From the NCBI RefSeq assembly GCF_900106755.1, contig NZ_FNNN01000010.1:121650-185649 (forward strand): DNA of 64,000 nucleotides, in the 5' to 3' direction. Positions 42,334 to 54,917 of this stretch are shown here, in pieces (the first letter of the stretch is position 1; each line of letters opens with the position of its first letter). Origin of the DNA: Bacteroides faecis MAJ27 (GTDB lineage: Bacteria > Bacteroidota > Bacteroidia > Bacteroidales > Bacteroidaceae). Below the pieces are notes generated by a model, which searched no databases, was not told the origin of the DNA, and saw only the letters and a list, made by a program, of their open reading frames with translations. A program made the translations under genes and the position numbers.

Positions 42334-43719
42334 TTAATCTTCTCTTCCACCACCTAATGCCTGGTAAAGGCTGACTACAGCCTGCATCTTGTCGAAACAA
42401 TCGGAAACCTGAGAAATCTGTGCGCTCAGGTAAGATTGCTGTGCTGACAAAACCTCCAGATAGGTTGACGTCCCTAAGTTAAACAATTCTTTTGTATCTT
42501 CCGAAGCTTTTTTGGCAGATTCTACCTGCATTTGGCGAGATTCGGCCTTTTTACTGGTATTTTGGTATAAACTTAGTGCATTGCTGACTTCACTTCCGGC
42601 ATTAAATAGCGTTTGCTGGAAAGTTAACTTCGCTTGTTCTTCCTGTGCTTTCGCTGCTTTCAGACGGGCGATATTCGTACCACGGTAGAATAAAGGCTGA
42701 GTCAGTGAACCAACAGCGGATGCCAGTAACTTACCCGGATTGATGATGGCGGAACCTGCACTGTTCGTCCATCCGGCGGAACCGCTGAGGGTGATCTGCG
42801 GATAGAAAGCGGCACGGGCGGAGTTCGTATTATAATAGCAGCTTGCCAGAGACATTTCGGCTGCTTTTACGTCCGGACGGTTGGATAACAATTGCAAGGG
42901 AATACCTGCGGAAAGTTCCGTAGGAAGTACTTGCGCTTCCAGTACTCCACGTTTGATGGCATGCGGAGCTTCTCCCAGGAAAGTAGACAAGGCGTTTTCC
43001 GTTTCGCGGATGCTTTGCTCGATGTCGGGAATAGAAGCTACCACCTGTGCATAGGCAGCTTTGCTTTGTGCTAAGGCAGCAGACGTGTATGTCGATCTCT
43101 CCGAAAGAGCCTGTACAGTTTCAGTATTACGTTTCAGTACTTCAGCCGTTGCCTGGGTGATTTCCAGCTGGCGGTCGAGCATCAGCAGGGTATAATACAT
43201 ATTGGCGATGTTGGAGATCACCTGTGTCTGCACAGCCTGACGGTAAGCCTTTGTTTGTTTCAGCGTCACTTGTGCGTTCCGCTTGGAGTTCAGCAGTTGT
43301 CCGAACAGGTCAACCTGCCAACTGGCAGTAACTGGCAGTGAGTATGTTTTGGTTGCTGCATTCTTGTCGAAACTACTGATTGTTCCCTGTGGAGACAAAC
43401 CTATGGACGGCGCGTAAGCCAGTCGGGCTGACATCAGAGAAGCTTCTGCTGCTTTGACGTTCTGGGCAGCTGAAAGGAGATCTGTGTTTTGTTTCAGTCC
43501 CTGCTCGATGAGAGACTGGAGCTGTGGGTCGGTGAAGACTTCTCTCCACGGCAGATTACCGAAGTTAGTGGTATCCGAAACCAGTGTGTCGTTCTCCGAT
43601 GCCGGATCACGATACAGTCCGGAAGTGGTAATGTCTTCGGGTCTGTCATACGACTTATAGATGTGGCAGCTGCTCAGGAGAGCAGTTGCACACAACATAT
43701 ATAGAATCTGTTTCTTCAT
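42334..43719 (-). CDS. TolC/OprM-family outer-membrane efflux lipoprotein
   Basis: Outer-membrane channel of the RND pump. About 461 residues with lipobox LLSSCHIY, the NodT-family helical repeats (QALSERSTYTSAALAQSKAA, and the related LFNLGTSTYLEVLSAQQSYL in the second half) and a barrel-forming segment with TLSGSAGWTN. The open frame extends 12 bp to 43731, overlapping the pump stop by one base; I use the ATG at 43719. Third gene of the efflux operon. Confidence 0.92.
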   Translation of the reverse strand: MKKQILYMLCATALLSSCHIYKSYDRPEDITTSGLYRDPASENDTLVSDTTNFGNLPWREVFTDPQLQSLIEQGLKQNTDLLSAAQNVKAAEASLMSARLAYAPSIGLSPQGTISSFDKNAATKTYSLPVTASWQVDLFGQLLNSKRNAQVTLKQTKAYRQAVQTQVISNIANMYYTLLMLDRQLEITQATAEVLKRNTETVQALSERSTYTSAALAQSKAAYAQVVASIPDIEQSIRETENALSTFLGEAPHAIKRGVLEAQVLPTELSAGIPLQLLSNRPDVKAAEMSLASCYYNTNSARAAFYPQITLSGSAGWTNSAGSAIINPGKLLASAVGSLTQPLFYRGTNIARLKAAKAQEEQAKLTFQQTLFNAGSEVSNALSLYQNTSKKAESRQMQVESAKKASEDTKELFNLGTSTYLEVLSAQQSYLSAQISQVSDCFDKMQAVVSLYQALGGGRED

Positions 43720-43730
43720 ATCGAATTTCA

Positions 43731-46700
43731 TTATTTAGCGTATTGTTCAATCTCAGTTACGGCATCTGCATTGTCGATGTCTTCCCATTCCATTGGTTTA
43801 ACCTTCTCCTGCAAGTACTGGAAGATTACGAACAGGGCAGGAACGATAAAAATCTGGCAGATCATACCGATCAACATACCACCGATAGAAGCTGTACCCA
43901 GTGTACGGTTACCGTGGGCACCTACACCGAAGGCAAACATCAACGGAAGCAGACCGACTACCATGGCAAGGGAGGTCATCAAGATCGGGCGGAGACGGGC
44001 ACCGGCACCTAATACGGCTGCCCAGGTAATGCTCATACCCATCTTACGACGGTCGAGGGCAAATTCTACAATCAAGATCGCATTCTTTGCCAACAGACCC
44101 ATCAACATGATCAAAGCGATCTGCATATAGATGTTGTTGGACATGGTACCGAGTATCATCTTCAACGATGATATACTACCGATAGCACTCATTCCGTTGA
44201 CGAACAGGAAGCTGCCCAACAAACCGAACGGAATAGACAGCAATACGGCAAGCGGAAGGATGTAACTTTCGTACTGTGCACTCAGCAGCAGATAGACGAA
44301 CACGAAGCAAAGGATAAAAATCAAACCTGTGGTACTGCCGCTGCTCTGTGCTTCTTCACGCGCCATACCTCCCAGCTCATAAGTATAACCTGCAGGAAGA
44401 TTTTCCTGTGCTACTTCTGCCAGAGCAGCCAGTGCCTGACCGGAAGTATATCCGGAAGCCGGAGCAACCATCACCTTCATGGAAGTATACAAGTTGAAAC
44501 GGCTGATGATATCAGGTCCGTATACTTTCTCTACAGAGATAAACTGAGCGATTGGAGCCATCTCACCCTGGTTATTACGAACCTTGACATTCTTCAATGA
44601 TTCCAGGTTCTTACGTGATAACGGGTCTGACTGGATCATTACACGGTACATCTTACCGAAACGGTTGAAGTTGGATGCATACAGACCTCCGTAGTATCCC
44701 TGCATGGTGCTTAGGATATCACTCGGACTGATACCTGCTTTCTTACATGCTGCCGCGTCAATATCAATCATGTATTGCGGGAAGTTCGGGTTGAAAGATG
44801 TTTTTGCCGAGTTGATTTCCGGACGTGCTTCCAGTGCTTGTGTATAGTCGTTGACTACATCAAAGAACTTGTTCAACTCACCACCGGTTTTATCCTGCAT
44901 GTTCACCTCGATATCCGTAGATGCCGAATAACCCGGAATCATAGGAGGAGCGAAGAACAGCACCTGTGCTTCTTTGATGATTTTTTGTGCACGCATATAT
45001 AAGGATGCGACAACGATATCGGAATTCTGTACGGCAGAACGTTCGTCCCAGTCTTTCAGCTTGATGATGAATGAACCGTAAGAAGGTCCCTGACCACCGA
45101 TGAAGCTAAATCCGGAGATCATAGTACGTGAGGAAACGGCAGGATCGGCAGCGATCAAACTGTCTACACGAGCCAGAATCTGTTCCGAACGGTCTTGTGA
45201 TGTTCCCGGAGGTAATGTTACTGCTCCCATCAGTGTACCGGTATCTTCATTAGGCACCATACCTGTCGGAGTGGTATTCATGAAGAATATAAGCAACACG
45301 ATAGAAATGACCACTAATCCCATTGACAGCCATTTTTTCTGAATGAAGAACAATACACGTTTCTTATACTTTTTCAGGATAGAATCATAAGCTGCATTGA
45401 AAGAGGTGTGGAAGCGGTCCACCAAAGTCTGTTTCTTGTTTCCGTGATCGGTATTATGCGGCTTCAGGAAGATGGCGCACAGTGCCGGACTTAACGTAAG
45501 AGCGTTTAGTGCGGACAAACCGATCGCGATAGCCATTGTCATACCAAACTGACGGTAGAAAGTACCGGCTGTACCACCCATGAAGCTAACGGGAACAAAC
45601 ACAGCCATCATCACCAGCGTGATGGATACGATAGCACCACCCAACTCGTGCATTGCATCGATAGATGCCAGGCGGGCAGATGTGTATCCCTGGTCTAGCT
45701 TGGCATGCACACCCTCGACGACCACAATCGCGTCATCGACCACAATCGCAATGGCAAGCACAAGGGCACATAGTGTCAGCAAGTTCAAACTGAACCCGAT
45801 CAGAGACAATACAAAGAAGGTACCGATCAAGGCTACCGGAATGGCGATAGTCGGAATCAATGTAGAACGTAAATCCTGCAAGAAGATATATACTACGATA
45901 AATACCAGGATAAATGCTTCAATCAATGTCTTCAAGACTTCGTGGATAGAAGCGAACAAGAAGTCATTGGCATTCATTGAAATGTTAAGCTTCAATCCGG
46001 CTGGCAATGACGTTGAAGCTTCATTCAGTAAGTTTTCGATATCACTGATAGTCTGTGTCGCATTCGTTCCTGCCATCTGATAAACGATACAAGTTACTGC
46101 CTTGTGTCCGTTTACCCGGTTGGTAAAGTTGTATCCCAAACGGTCTAATTGAATTTCTGCAATATCATTCAGACGAAGCACTTCGCCGTTCGGCAAAGAC
46201 TTGATGACGATATTCTCAAATTCTTCCGGTTGCTGCAAACGTCCTTTGTAGCGGATTGTATATTGGAAGGTCTGGTTGCTGCGTTCACCGAACTGTCCCG
46301 GAGCAGCTTCTATGTTCTGTTCAGCCAAGGCTGTCGATACGTCGCTCGGTATCAGTTTGTACTGTGCCATAACGTCTGGCTTCAGCCAGATACGCATAGA
46401 ATAGTCCTGGCCCATCACATTGGCATCACCCACACCCTGTACACGTTGAACCTGAGGAATCAAGTTGATCTTTGCATAGTTTTCGATGAATGCGTCTGTA
46501 TAGGTGTCGGTTTCGTCGTAAAGAGAGAATACGACCAGCATGGAAGTCTGGCGCTTCTGAGTCGTTACACCGACTTTGGTTACTTCGGCAGGCAGCAATC
46601 CCTGTGCCATGGAAACACGGTTCTGTACGTTGACGGCAGCCATGTCCGGGTCAGTTCCCTGCTTGAAGTAGATGGAGATATCACCGGAACCTGTATTGGA

Positions 46701-46949
46701 TGCAGTTGAAGTCATATACATCATGTTCTCTACACCATTGATTTGCTCTTCCAGTGGGGCAATCACGGAGTTCAATACGGTTGATGCACTGGCACCCGTA
46801 TATGTGGCTCTTACCGATACGGTAGGAGGCGCAATGTCCGGGTACTGGGTGATAGGCAGTGTTGCCAATCCGATAGCACCAAGGATGACTATCAGGATGG
46901 AAATAACCGTTGATAGTACCGGACGGTTAATAAAGTTATCTAATTTCAT
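43731..46949 (-). CDS. RND-family (HAE1) efflux pump inner-membrane subunit
   Basis: Proton-driven multidrug or lipid exporter of 1072 residues, the normal length. It starts MKLDNFINRPVLSTVISILI, carries the TM4 acidic pair (AIVVDDAIVVVEGVH), the porter-domain entry GIAP-type region and the second-half TM helices with LLGSFLFVNGMSAIGSI. It works with the upstream adaptor (16-bp gap) and the downstream channel. The substrate cannot be told. Confidence 0.96.
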   Translation of the reverse strand: MKLDNFINRPVLSTVISILIVILGAIGLATLPITQYPDIAPPTVSVRATYTGASASTVLNSVIAPLEEQINGVENMMYMTSTASNTGSGDISIYFKQGTDPDMAAVNVQNRVSMAQGLLPAEVTKVGVTTQKRQTSMLVVFSLYDETDTYTDAFIENYAKINLIPQVQRVQGVGDANVMGQDYSMRIWLKPDVMAQYKLIPSDVSTALAEQNIEAAPGQFGERSNQTFQYTIRYKGRLQQPEEFENIVIKSLPNGEVLRLNDIAEIQLDRLGYNFTNRVNGHKAVTCIVYQMAGTNATQTISDIENLLNEASTSLPAGLKLNISMNANDFLFASIHEVLKTLIEAFILVFIVVYIFLQDLRSTLIPTIAIPVALIGTFFVLSLIGFSLNLLTLCALVLAIAIVVDDAIVVVEGVHAKLDQGYTSARLASIDAMHELGGAIVSITLVMMAVFVPVSFMGGTAGTFYRQFGMTMAIAIGLSALNALTLSPALCAIFLKPHNTDHGNKKQTLVDRFHTSFNAAYDSILKKYKKRVLFFIQKKWLSMGLVVISIVLLIFFMNTTPTGMVPNEDTGTLMGAVTLPPGTSQDRSEQILARVDSLIAADPAVSSRTMISGFSFIGGQGPSYGSFIIKLKDWDERSAVQNSDIVVASLYMRAQKIIKEAQVLFFAPPMIPGYSASTDIEVNMQDKTGGELNKFFDVVNDYTQALEARPEINSAKTSFNPNFPQYMIDIDAAACKKAGISPSDILSTMQGYYGGLYASNFNRFGKMYRVMIQSDPLSRKNLESLKNVKVRNNQGEMAPIAQFISVEKVYGPDIISRFNLYTSMKVMVAPASGYTSGQALAALAEVAQENLPAGYTYELGGMAREEAQSSGSTTGLIFILCFVFVYLLLSAQYESYILPLAVLLSIPFGLLGSFLFVNGMSAIGSISSLKMILGTMSNNIYMQIALIMLMGLLAKNAILIVEFALDRRKMGMSITWAAVLGAGARLRPILMTSLAMVVGLLPLMFAFGVGAHGNRTLGTASIGGMLIGMICQIFIVPALFVIFQYLQEKVKPMEWEDIDNADAVTEIEQYAK

Positions 46950-46965
46950 ACGATTACCTAAGTTA

Positions 46966-48141
46966 TTAGTTGAAAGCTGTAGCCAGATTTCCGTCGTGCT
47001 GGTCTTTCAAATGCTGTTGATAGTTCGCTTCTTTCTGGGCTGGTGTGATCGGTTGTATCTTCTGACCGTCTTTGAGAGTTTGCACACCTTCGACCACGAT
47101 TTTGTCTCCTGCATTCAATCCGGAAGTAACAAGATATTCTTTTCCGTTATCCAGATTGAAAATGCTGATTTCTGTATATTTCACGGTGTTGTCCGGCTGT
47201 AGAACGTAGACGAACTTTTTGTCTTGAATTTCCTGAGTTGCAGCTTGTGGTATGCTGATCATGTTGTCCATGGTATAAGGGATCAGGACATTGGCTGTAC
47301 CACCACTACGCAGGATGTGTTCTTTGTTCGGGAAGATAGCACGCATGCTTACAGAACCGGTTGACTGGTCGATCACTCCTGTGATAGCGTCTACTTTTCC
47401 TTCTACATCGTATGTTGTATCGTCGATCAATTGTAGTTTGATGGCCGGTATCTTGCTGATCTCTTCTTTGATGGTCCCTCCGGTTTTGGTCATAGCCAAC
47501 AGTTCTTTTTCTGTCATAGAGAAATATACATATACCTCGTCTATTTCAGATACCGTAGTCATTGGCGTAGCCATAGAAGGGCTTACGAGTGCTCCCAGAC
47601 GATAAGGAATATCGTTGATCACACCGTCCGAAGGACTCTTTACTTGTGTAAAGGAGTAATTCTGCTGTGCTGTAGTCAGCTGTGCTTTAGCCTGGGCAAG
47701 TTGCGCCTGAGCCTGTGCCAGTGAATTCTTTGCCATTGACAAGTCATAGTCGCTGATGATCTGTTTTTTGTTCAGCTCAATCTTATTGTCAACAGTCATC
47801 TGCTGAGTATTCACAGCTGCTTCTGCTGTTGCAACCGCTGCTTTTGCTGTACGTACTGCTGCTTCGTACTGAGTAGGATCTACGATGAATAAGAGCTGTC
47901 CTTTGCGAACGGTTGCTCCTTCATCTACGCATAGCTTTGTGATGAAGCCCGATACCTGCGGGCGAATTTCTACGTCTTGTCTACCTTTGATGGTAGCCGG
48001 ATAAGCTTTCATTAGGTCTGCAGTTGTCTTCTGTAATTCCTGTACTGCATATTCTGGGACTTTTCCCGTGTCATTGCCCTTATTGCCACAACTAGACAAG
48101 AGGGCTAAGCAAAATGCAAATAAAACAATTCTACTTTTCAT
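46966..48141 (-). CDS. RND efflux periplasmic adaptor (HlyD/AcrA family)
   Basis: 391 residues with lipobox LLSSCGNKG. Lipoyl halves flank an alpha-hairpin rich in Ala/Gln (KAAVATAEAAVNTQQM, SLAQAQAQLAQAKAQLTTAQ), then the beta-barrel (VYVYFSMTEKEL) and membrane-proximal domain (VEGVQTLKDGQKI). It joins the inner-membrane pump to the outer-membrane channel. First gene of the four-gene operon. I found no convincing -7 element in the 180 bp upstream other than one that lies on the wrong side of a terminator. Confidence 0.94.
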   Translation of the reverse strand: MKSRIVLFAFCLALLSSCGNKGNDTGKVPEYAVQELQKTTADLMKAYPATIKGRQDVEIRPQVSGFITKLCVDEGATVRKGQLLFIVDPTQYEAAVRTAKAAVATAEAAVNTQQMTVDNKIELNKKQIISDYDLSMAKNSLAQAQAQLAQAKAQLTTAQQNYSFTQVKSPSDGVINDIPYRLGALVSPSMATPMTTVSEIDEVYVYFSMTEKELLAMTKTGGTIKEEISKIPAIKLQLIDDTTYDVEGKVDAITGVIDQSTGSVSMRAIFPNKEHILRSGGTANVLIPYTMDNMISIPQAATQEIQDKKFVYVLQPDNTVKYTEISIFNLDNGKEYLVTSGLNAGDKIVVEGVQTLKDGQKIQPITPAQKEANYQQHLKDQHDGNLATAFN

Positions 48142-48224
48142 ACTTTATATTTATCTGTTTTTTAAAATTGTGCGTTCGTCGCAGTGTGTATTCATTGTAT
48201 GGATAGATGATCCAAGGAAGAAAA

Positions 48225-48258
48225 GCCGGAAACTTATTCTATGAAATAAGTTTCCGGC
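48225..48258 (-). terminator. terminator of the beta-galactosidase gene
   Basis: A perfect 14-bp stem (gccggaaacttatt / aataagtttccggc) with a 6-nt loop, followed on the minus strand by ttttcttcc. It insulates the efflux operon from the gene before it. Confidence 0.85.
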
Positions 48259-48320
48259 TGCAAAAGTACTTTAAATTCGGTATTCTTGTATTCTGATACC
48301 GTGTTTTTTAACTATGTTTT

Positions 48321-51443
<3,123 letters not shown>

Positions 51444-51464
51444 TTAGGTTTGAATTTCGGGAGT

Positions 51465-51472
51465 CAAAGATA
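51465..51472 (-). promoter_or_regulatory. -7 promoter element (TATCTTTG) of the beta-galactosidase gene
   Basis: A perfect TAnnTTTG match 33 nt before the ATG. Confidence 0.6.
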
Positions 51473-51569
51473 GGGATTTATTAACAAGATAAGGACCAAT
51501 AATCATTCATTTAAGGCTACTTTTTAATAAATTAGCTAGAAAGTGTAGTGTTTATTGGTGAAGAACGTT

Positions 51570-51577
51570 TATTTTTG
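51570..51577 (+). promoter_or_regulatory. possible -7 element (TATTTTTG) of the Ig-like lipoprotein gene
   Basis: A TAnnTTTG match only 4 nt before the ATG at 51582. If it is used, the RNA would be nearly leaderless; otherwise it is a chance match. Confidence 0.35.
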
Positions 51578-51581
51578 CAGC

Positions 51582-53501
51582 ATGTTACAATTTGAGAATC
51601 AAAAGATAAAACATATCGTGCGTAAAGCTTTTCCGGTAGTAGTACTGGCGGCTATACTGTACTCCTGTGCCAGCATTGGGCGACCGGAAGGCGGACCTAA
51701 GGATTATGATCCTCCGCGTTTCGTCGGCAGTACTCCTGTTGCAGGTGCTATTAATAATAAGAGAACGAAAGTTTCTCTCCAGTTTGATGAGTTTATTAAG
51801 CTAGAGAAAGCGACCGAGAAGGTGGTTGTTTCTCCTCCTCAGATACAACAACCGGAAATCAAGGCATCAGGAAAGAGAATACAGGTGAATCTGCTTGATT
51901 CGCTGAAGCCTAATACTACCTATACTATAGATTTCTCGGATGCTATCGTTGACAATAATGAAGGTAATCCTTTAGGTAATTTTGCATTTACTTTTTCTAC
52001 CGGTGCACAGATTGATACTATGGAAGTATCAGGAACGGTACTTGACGCTTCCAATCTGGAGCCTATTAAAGGAATACTGGTCGGATTGCATGCTAACCTG
52101 AATGATACAGCTTTTACCAAACTCCCTTTCGACCGTGTGGCTCGTACTGACAGTCGTGGACGCTTTTCCATCCGTGGGGTAGCTCCCGGTAAGTATCGTA
52201 TCTTTGGACTGATGGATTCTGACCAAAACTTTGCTTTTACTCAAAAAAGTGAAGTCATTGCTTTTAATGATTCATTGATCATTCCGCGTATGGAGGAAAG
52301 ACTTCGTATGGATACAGCTTGGGTGGATTCTTTGACTTATGATACGATTGTTGAGAAGAAATACATGCATTATCTGCCCGATGATGTGATTCTCCGCGCT
52401 TTTAAAGAGTTAAACTATTCGCAGTACCTGATTAAGTCCGAGCGGTTGGTTCCTCAGAAATTCACACTCTATTTTGCAGGTAAAGCAGATACTTTGCCTG
52501 TGCTGAAAGGCTTGAACTTCGAAGATAAGGACGCTTTTATCATAGAAAAGAACCAACGGAACGATACGATTCATTACTGGGTGAAGGACTCTTTGCTTTA
52601 TAAACAGGATACCCTTGCTCTTAGCCTTACCTATCTTTATACAGATACGTTGAATCAATTAATTCCTCGTACAGATACGTTGAAGTTGGTATCCAAACAA
52701 AAGACTTTGACTAAAGAAGAGCCCGAGAAGAAGAAAAAGAAGAAAAAGAAAGATGAAGAAGATGAGCCGATACCTACCAAATTCTTACCGGTGAATGTGA
52801 ATGCACCTTCATCTATGGATGTGTATGGTTATATCTCTTTGAACTTTGAGGAACCGATTGCTAGTTTTGATACTGCGGCCATTCATTTGCGGCAAAAGGT
52901 GGATACGATTTGGAAGGATGTCCCTTTCGAATTCGAACAAGACTCATTGAATTTGCGGCGGTTTAATCTGTATCCTGGAAATGATTGGGAAGCTACAATG
53001 GAATATGAGTTCTCGGTGGACTCGACAGCTTTTCATGGCATTTATGGTTTGTTTACCGATAAGATAAAACAATCGTTTAAAGTACGTAGTGAGGATGAAT
53101 ATTTTACTCTTCATTTCAATGTTACGGGAGCGGACCCGATGGCATTTGTAGAGTTGTTGGATGCTCAGGATAAAGTGGTACGTAAACGGAGGATTGACAA
53201 AGGAATGGCTGATTTTTATTTCCTGAATCCTGGAAAATATGGTGCCAGACTAATTAATGACACTAATGGAAACGGAGAGTGGGATACAGGTGATTATGCA
53301 AAAGGACAGCAGCCGGAAGCTGTCTACTATTACCCGAATATATTGGAGTATAAAGCTTTATGGGATACAACCCAAAATTGGGATATCCATGCAACTCCTG
53401 TAGACAAGCAGAAGCCGGATGAACTTAAAAAACAAAAACCAGATGAAGACAAAAGAAAGAAAGATAGGGAACAAGATAACCAAAACCGCAGGCGCCGCTA
53501 G
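51582..53501 (+). CDS. Ig-like domain lipoprotein (SbsA Ig-like)
   Basis: 639 residues from the ATG at 51582, lipobox LYSCAS. Residues about 40-130 form a bacterial Ig-like domain (DYDPPRFVGSTPVAGAINNKRTKVSLQFDE, first half shown in short), followed by a second beta domain with FSIRGVAPGKYRIFGLMDSD. A lysine run (KKKKKKKKDEEDEP) near residue 390 links to a C-terminal part ending in more beta domains and a charged tail. A normal Bacteroides envelope protein of unknown job; it precedes and overlaps the DUF3108 gene. Confidence 0.85.
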   Translation: MLQFENQKIKHIVRKAFPVVVLAAILYSCASIGRPEGGPKDYDPPRFVGSTPVAGAINNKRTKVSLQFDEFIKLEKATEKVVVSPPQIQQPEIKASGKRIQVNLLDSLKPNTTYTIDFSDAIVDNNEGNPLGNFAFTFSTGAQIDTMEVSGTVLDASNLEPIKGILVGLHANLNDTAFTKLPFDRVARTDSRGRFSIRGVAPGKYRIFGLMDSDQNFAFTQKSEVIAFNDSLIIPRMEERLRMDTAWVDSLTYDTIVEKKYMHYLPDDVILRAFKELNYSQYLIKSERLVPQKFTLYFAGKADTLPVLKGLNFEDKDAFIIEKNQRNDTIHYWVKDSLLYKQDTLALSLTYLYTDTLNQLIPRTDTLKLVSKQKTLTKEEPEKKKKKKKKDEEDEPIPTKFLPVNVNAPSSMDVYGYISLNFEEPIASFDTAAIHLRQKVDTIWKDVPFEFEQDSLNLRRFNLYPGNDWEATMEYEFSVDSTAFHGIYGLFTDKIKQSFKVRSEDEYFTLHFNVTGADPMAFVELLDAQDKVVRKRRIDKGMADFYFLNPGKYGARLINDTNGNGEWDTGDYAKGQQPEAVYYYPNILEYKALWDTTQNWDIHATPVDKQKPDELKKQKPDEDKRKKDREQDNQNRRRR

Positions 53502-54321
53502 TTTGCGCCGTAATCTAGTTATAGGCTTAGTAGCATTGTTTATAGGGTGTTTTGCACTTCCTGCCAATGCACAGTGTGAAGCAAAGAACGATGCTTTCCA
53601 ATCTGGAGAGCATGTGATGTACGACTTGTACTTCAACTGGAAATTCGTTTGGGTGAAAGCGGGTATAGCCAGTCTGACAACCAATGCGACTACTTATCAC
53701 TCAGAACCTGCATACCGTGTCAATCTGCTTGCTTTAGGCAGTAAGCGTGCCGATTTCTTTTTCAAGATGCGTGATACATTAACTTGCGTCATGGGAGAAA
53801 AGCTGGAGCCTCGTTACTTTCGTAAAGGTGCCGAAGAAGGAAAACGCTATACGGTAGATGAGGCTTGGTTCTCTTATAAAGACGGTCTTTGTTTTGCTAA
53901 GCAAAAACGTACGTTCCGTGACGGAGAAGTTCAGGAATCAGAAGAAAGTGATAGCCGCTGTATCTATGATATGCTGACTATTCTTGCTCAGGCGCGTTCT
54001 TATGATCCTGCTGATTATAAGGTAGGCGATAAAATCAAATTCCCGATGGCTACCGGACGTAAAGTAGAAGAACAGACGCTGATTTATCGGGGAAAAGAGA
54101 ATGTGAAAGCTGAAAATGGAGTAACCTATCGCTGCCTGATCTTTTCATTGGTTGAGTATGATAAGAAAGGGAAAGAAAAGGAGGTGATTACCTTCTTTGT
54201 GACAGATGATAAGAATCATCTTCCTGTCCGTTTGGATATGTTTTTGAATTTTGGTTCTGCCAAAGCTTTCTTAAATGATGTCAGAGGTAATCGTCATCCG
54301 TTGACTTCTATCGTTAAATAG
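53443..54321 (+). CDS. DUF3108 domain-containing protein
   Basis: 292 residues from the ATG at 53443, with signal peptide (VALFIGCFALPANAQ). The block FQSGEHVMYDLYFNWKFVWVKAG and the DTLTCVMGEKLEPRYFRKG segment fit DUF3108, an exported beta-rich domain of unknown function. Its start lies 59 bp inside the end of the Ig-like gene, in another frame, so the two are likely translationally coupled and may work together. A start at 53419 is possible but would lengthen an already hydrophilic N-terminus. Confidence 0.85.
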   Translation: MKTKERKIGNKITKTAGAASLRRNLVIGLVALFIGCFALPANAQCEAKNDAFQSGEHVMYDLYFNWKFVWVKAGIASLTTNATTYHSEPAYRVNLLALGSKRADFFFKMRDTLTCVMGEKLEPRYFRKGAEEGKRYTVDEAWFSYKDGLCFAKQKRTFRDGEVQESEESDSRCIYDMLTILAQARSYDPADYKVGDKIKFPMATGRKVEEQTLIYRGKENVKAENGVTYRCLIFSLVEYDKKGKEKEVITFFVTDDKNHLPVRLDMFLNFGSAKAFLNDVRGNRHPLTSIVK

Positions 54322-54344
54322 TGCGTCAGCGAATCTGGCGCACT
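54320..54344 (+). terminator. terminator after the DUF3108 gene
   Basis: A 10-bp stem (agtgcgtcag / ctggcgcact, one G-T pair) with a 5-nt loop, overlapping the stop codon, followed by tcgtttcctgtc on the plus strand. Confidence 0.65.
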
Positions 54345-54357
54345 TCGTTTCCTGTCA

Positions 54358-54762
54358 TTACAGCGTAAAAGGAACTTTCTGGTCTTTTCTGAAAACACTT
54401 GATTCGAATGTAGCAATCAAGTCCCCGTTTTGGTTGGTTACATCTACCTGATAGCAACCGGTACTTCGACCGATATAGCGTTCGCGCGCTTCGGCATAAA
54501 GGGTATCGCCCGGACCGCTTGCACGTAGAAAAGTGATTGTGGATGAGAGGGAAAAGGACAGCGTACCATGAGAATTGGCGGCTGCTGCAAGTGCAAGATC
54601 TGCCAATGTAAAGATAGCTCCTCCTTGAGTTCGTGCGCCGGCATTAAGATGTTCGGGTTTTATTTCCAGCTTGGCTTTGCTATATCCTTCGCGTACTTCA
54701 AGCAATATTACACCTGCATTTTCGGCGAATAAATCATTTTTAAAAAACTCTTGTGGGGTCAT
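54358..54762 (-). CDS. PaaI-family hotdog thioesterase
   Basis: 134 residues of single-domain hotdog fold. The block HLNAGARTQGGAIFTLADLALAAAANSHG contains the Asn and Gly-Gly helix start of PaaI-type acyl-CoA thioesterases, with the acidic residue in LADLA as the usual catalytic Asp/Glu position. Cytoplasmic. The acyl-CoA substrate is unknown. It is a single-gene unit between two convergent or unrelated neighbours. Confidence 0.9.
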   Translation of the reverse strand: MTPQEFFKNDLFAENAGVILLEVREGYSKAKLEIKPEHLNAGARTQGGAIFTLADLALAAAANSHGTLSFSLSSTITFLRASGPGDTLYAEARERYIGRSTGCYQVDVTNQNGDLIATFESSVFRKDQKVPFTL

Positions 54763-54796
54763 AATGGTTAATTTTGAATTACTAATTTGAAACTTC

Positions 54797-54856
54797 TAAT
54801 AATGGGGCTATGAGCTTTGGATTAAACTATAATTCAAAACTCATACCCCATCATTA
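54797..54856 (-). terminator. terminator-like hairpin 3' of the second SusC/D operon
   Basis: Arms taataatggggctatgag and ctcataccccatcatta pair over about 22 bp with a 15-nt loop, 60 bp after the last operon gene. Confidence 0.6.
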
Positions 54857-54917
54857 AAGATTCTCCTGCAAATGTAATAAATTTATTTCCATATGCGGTT
54901 ACCAGATCTTTACCTTT

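Noticed and set aside
45580..46080. 166-residue frame opposite the RND pump gene
   Set aside because: Antisense shadow of a conserved pump domain with a strong family match on the minus strand.
48261..48268. TACTTTTG on the minus strand as promoter of the efflux operon
   Set aside because: A strong terminator hairpin (48225-48258) lies directly downstream of it, before the operon, so transcription from it would stop.
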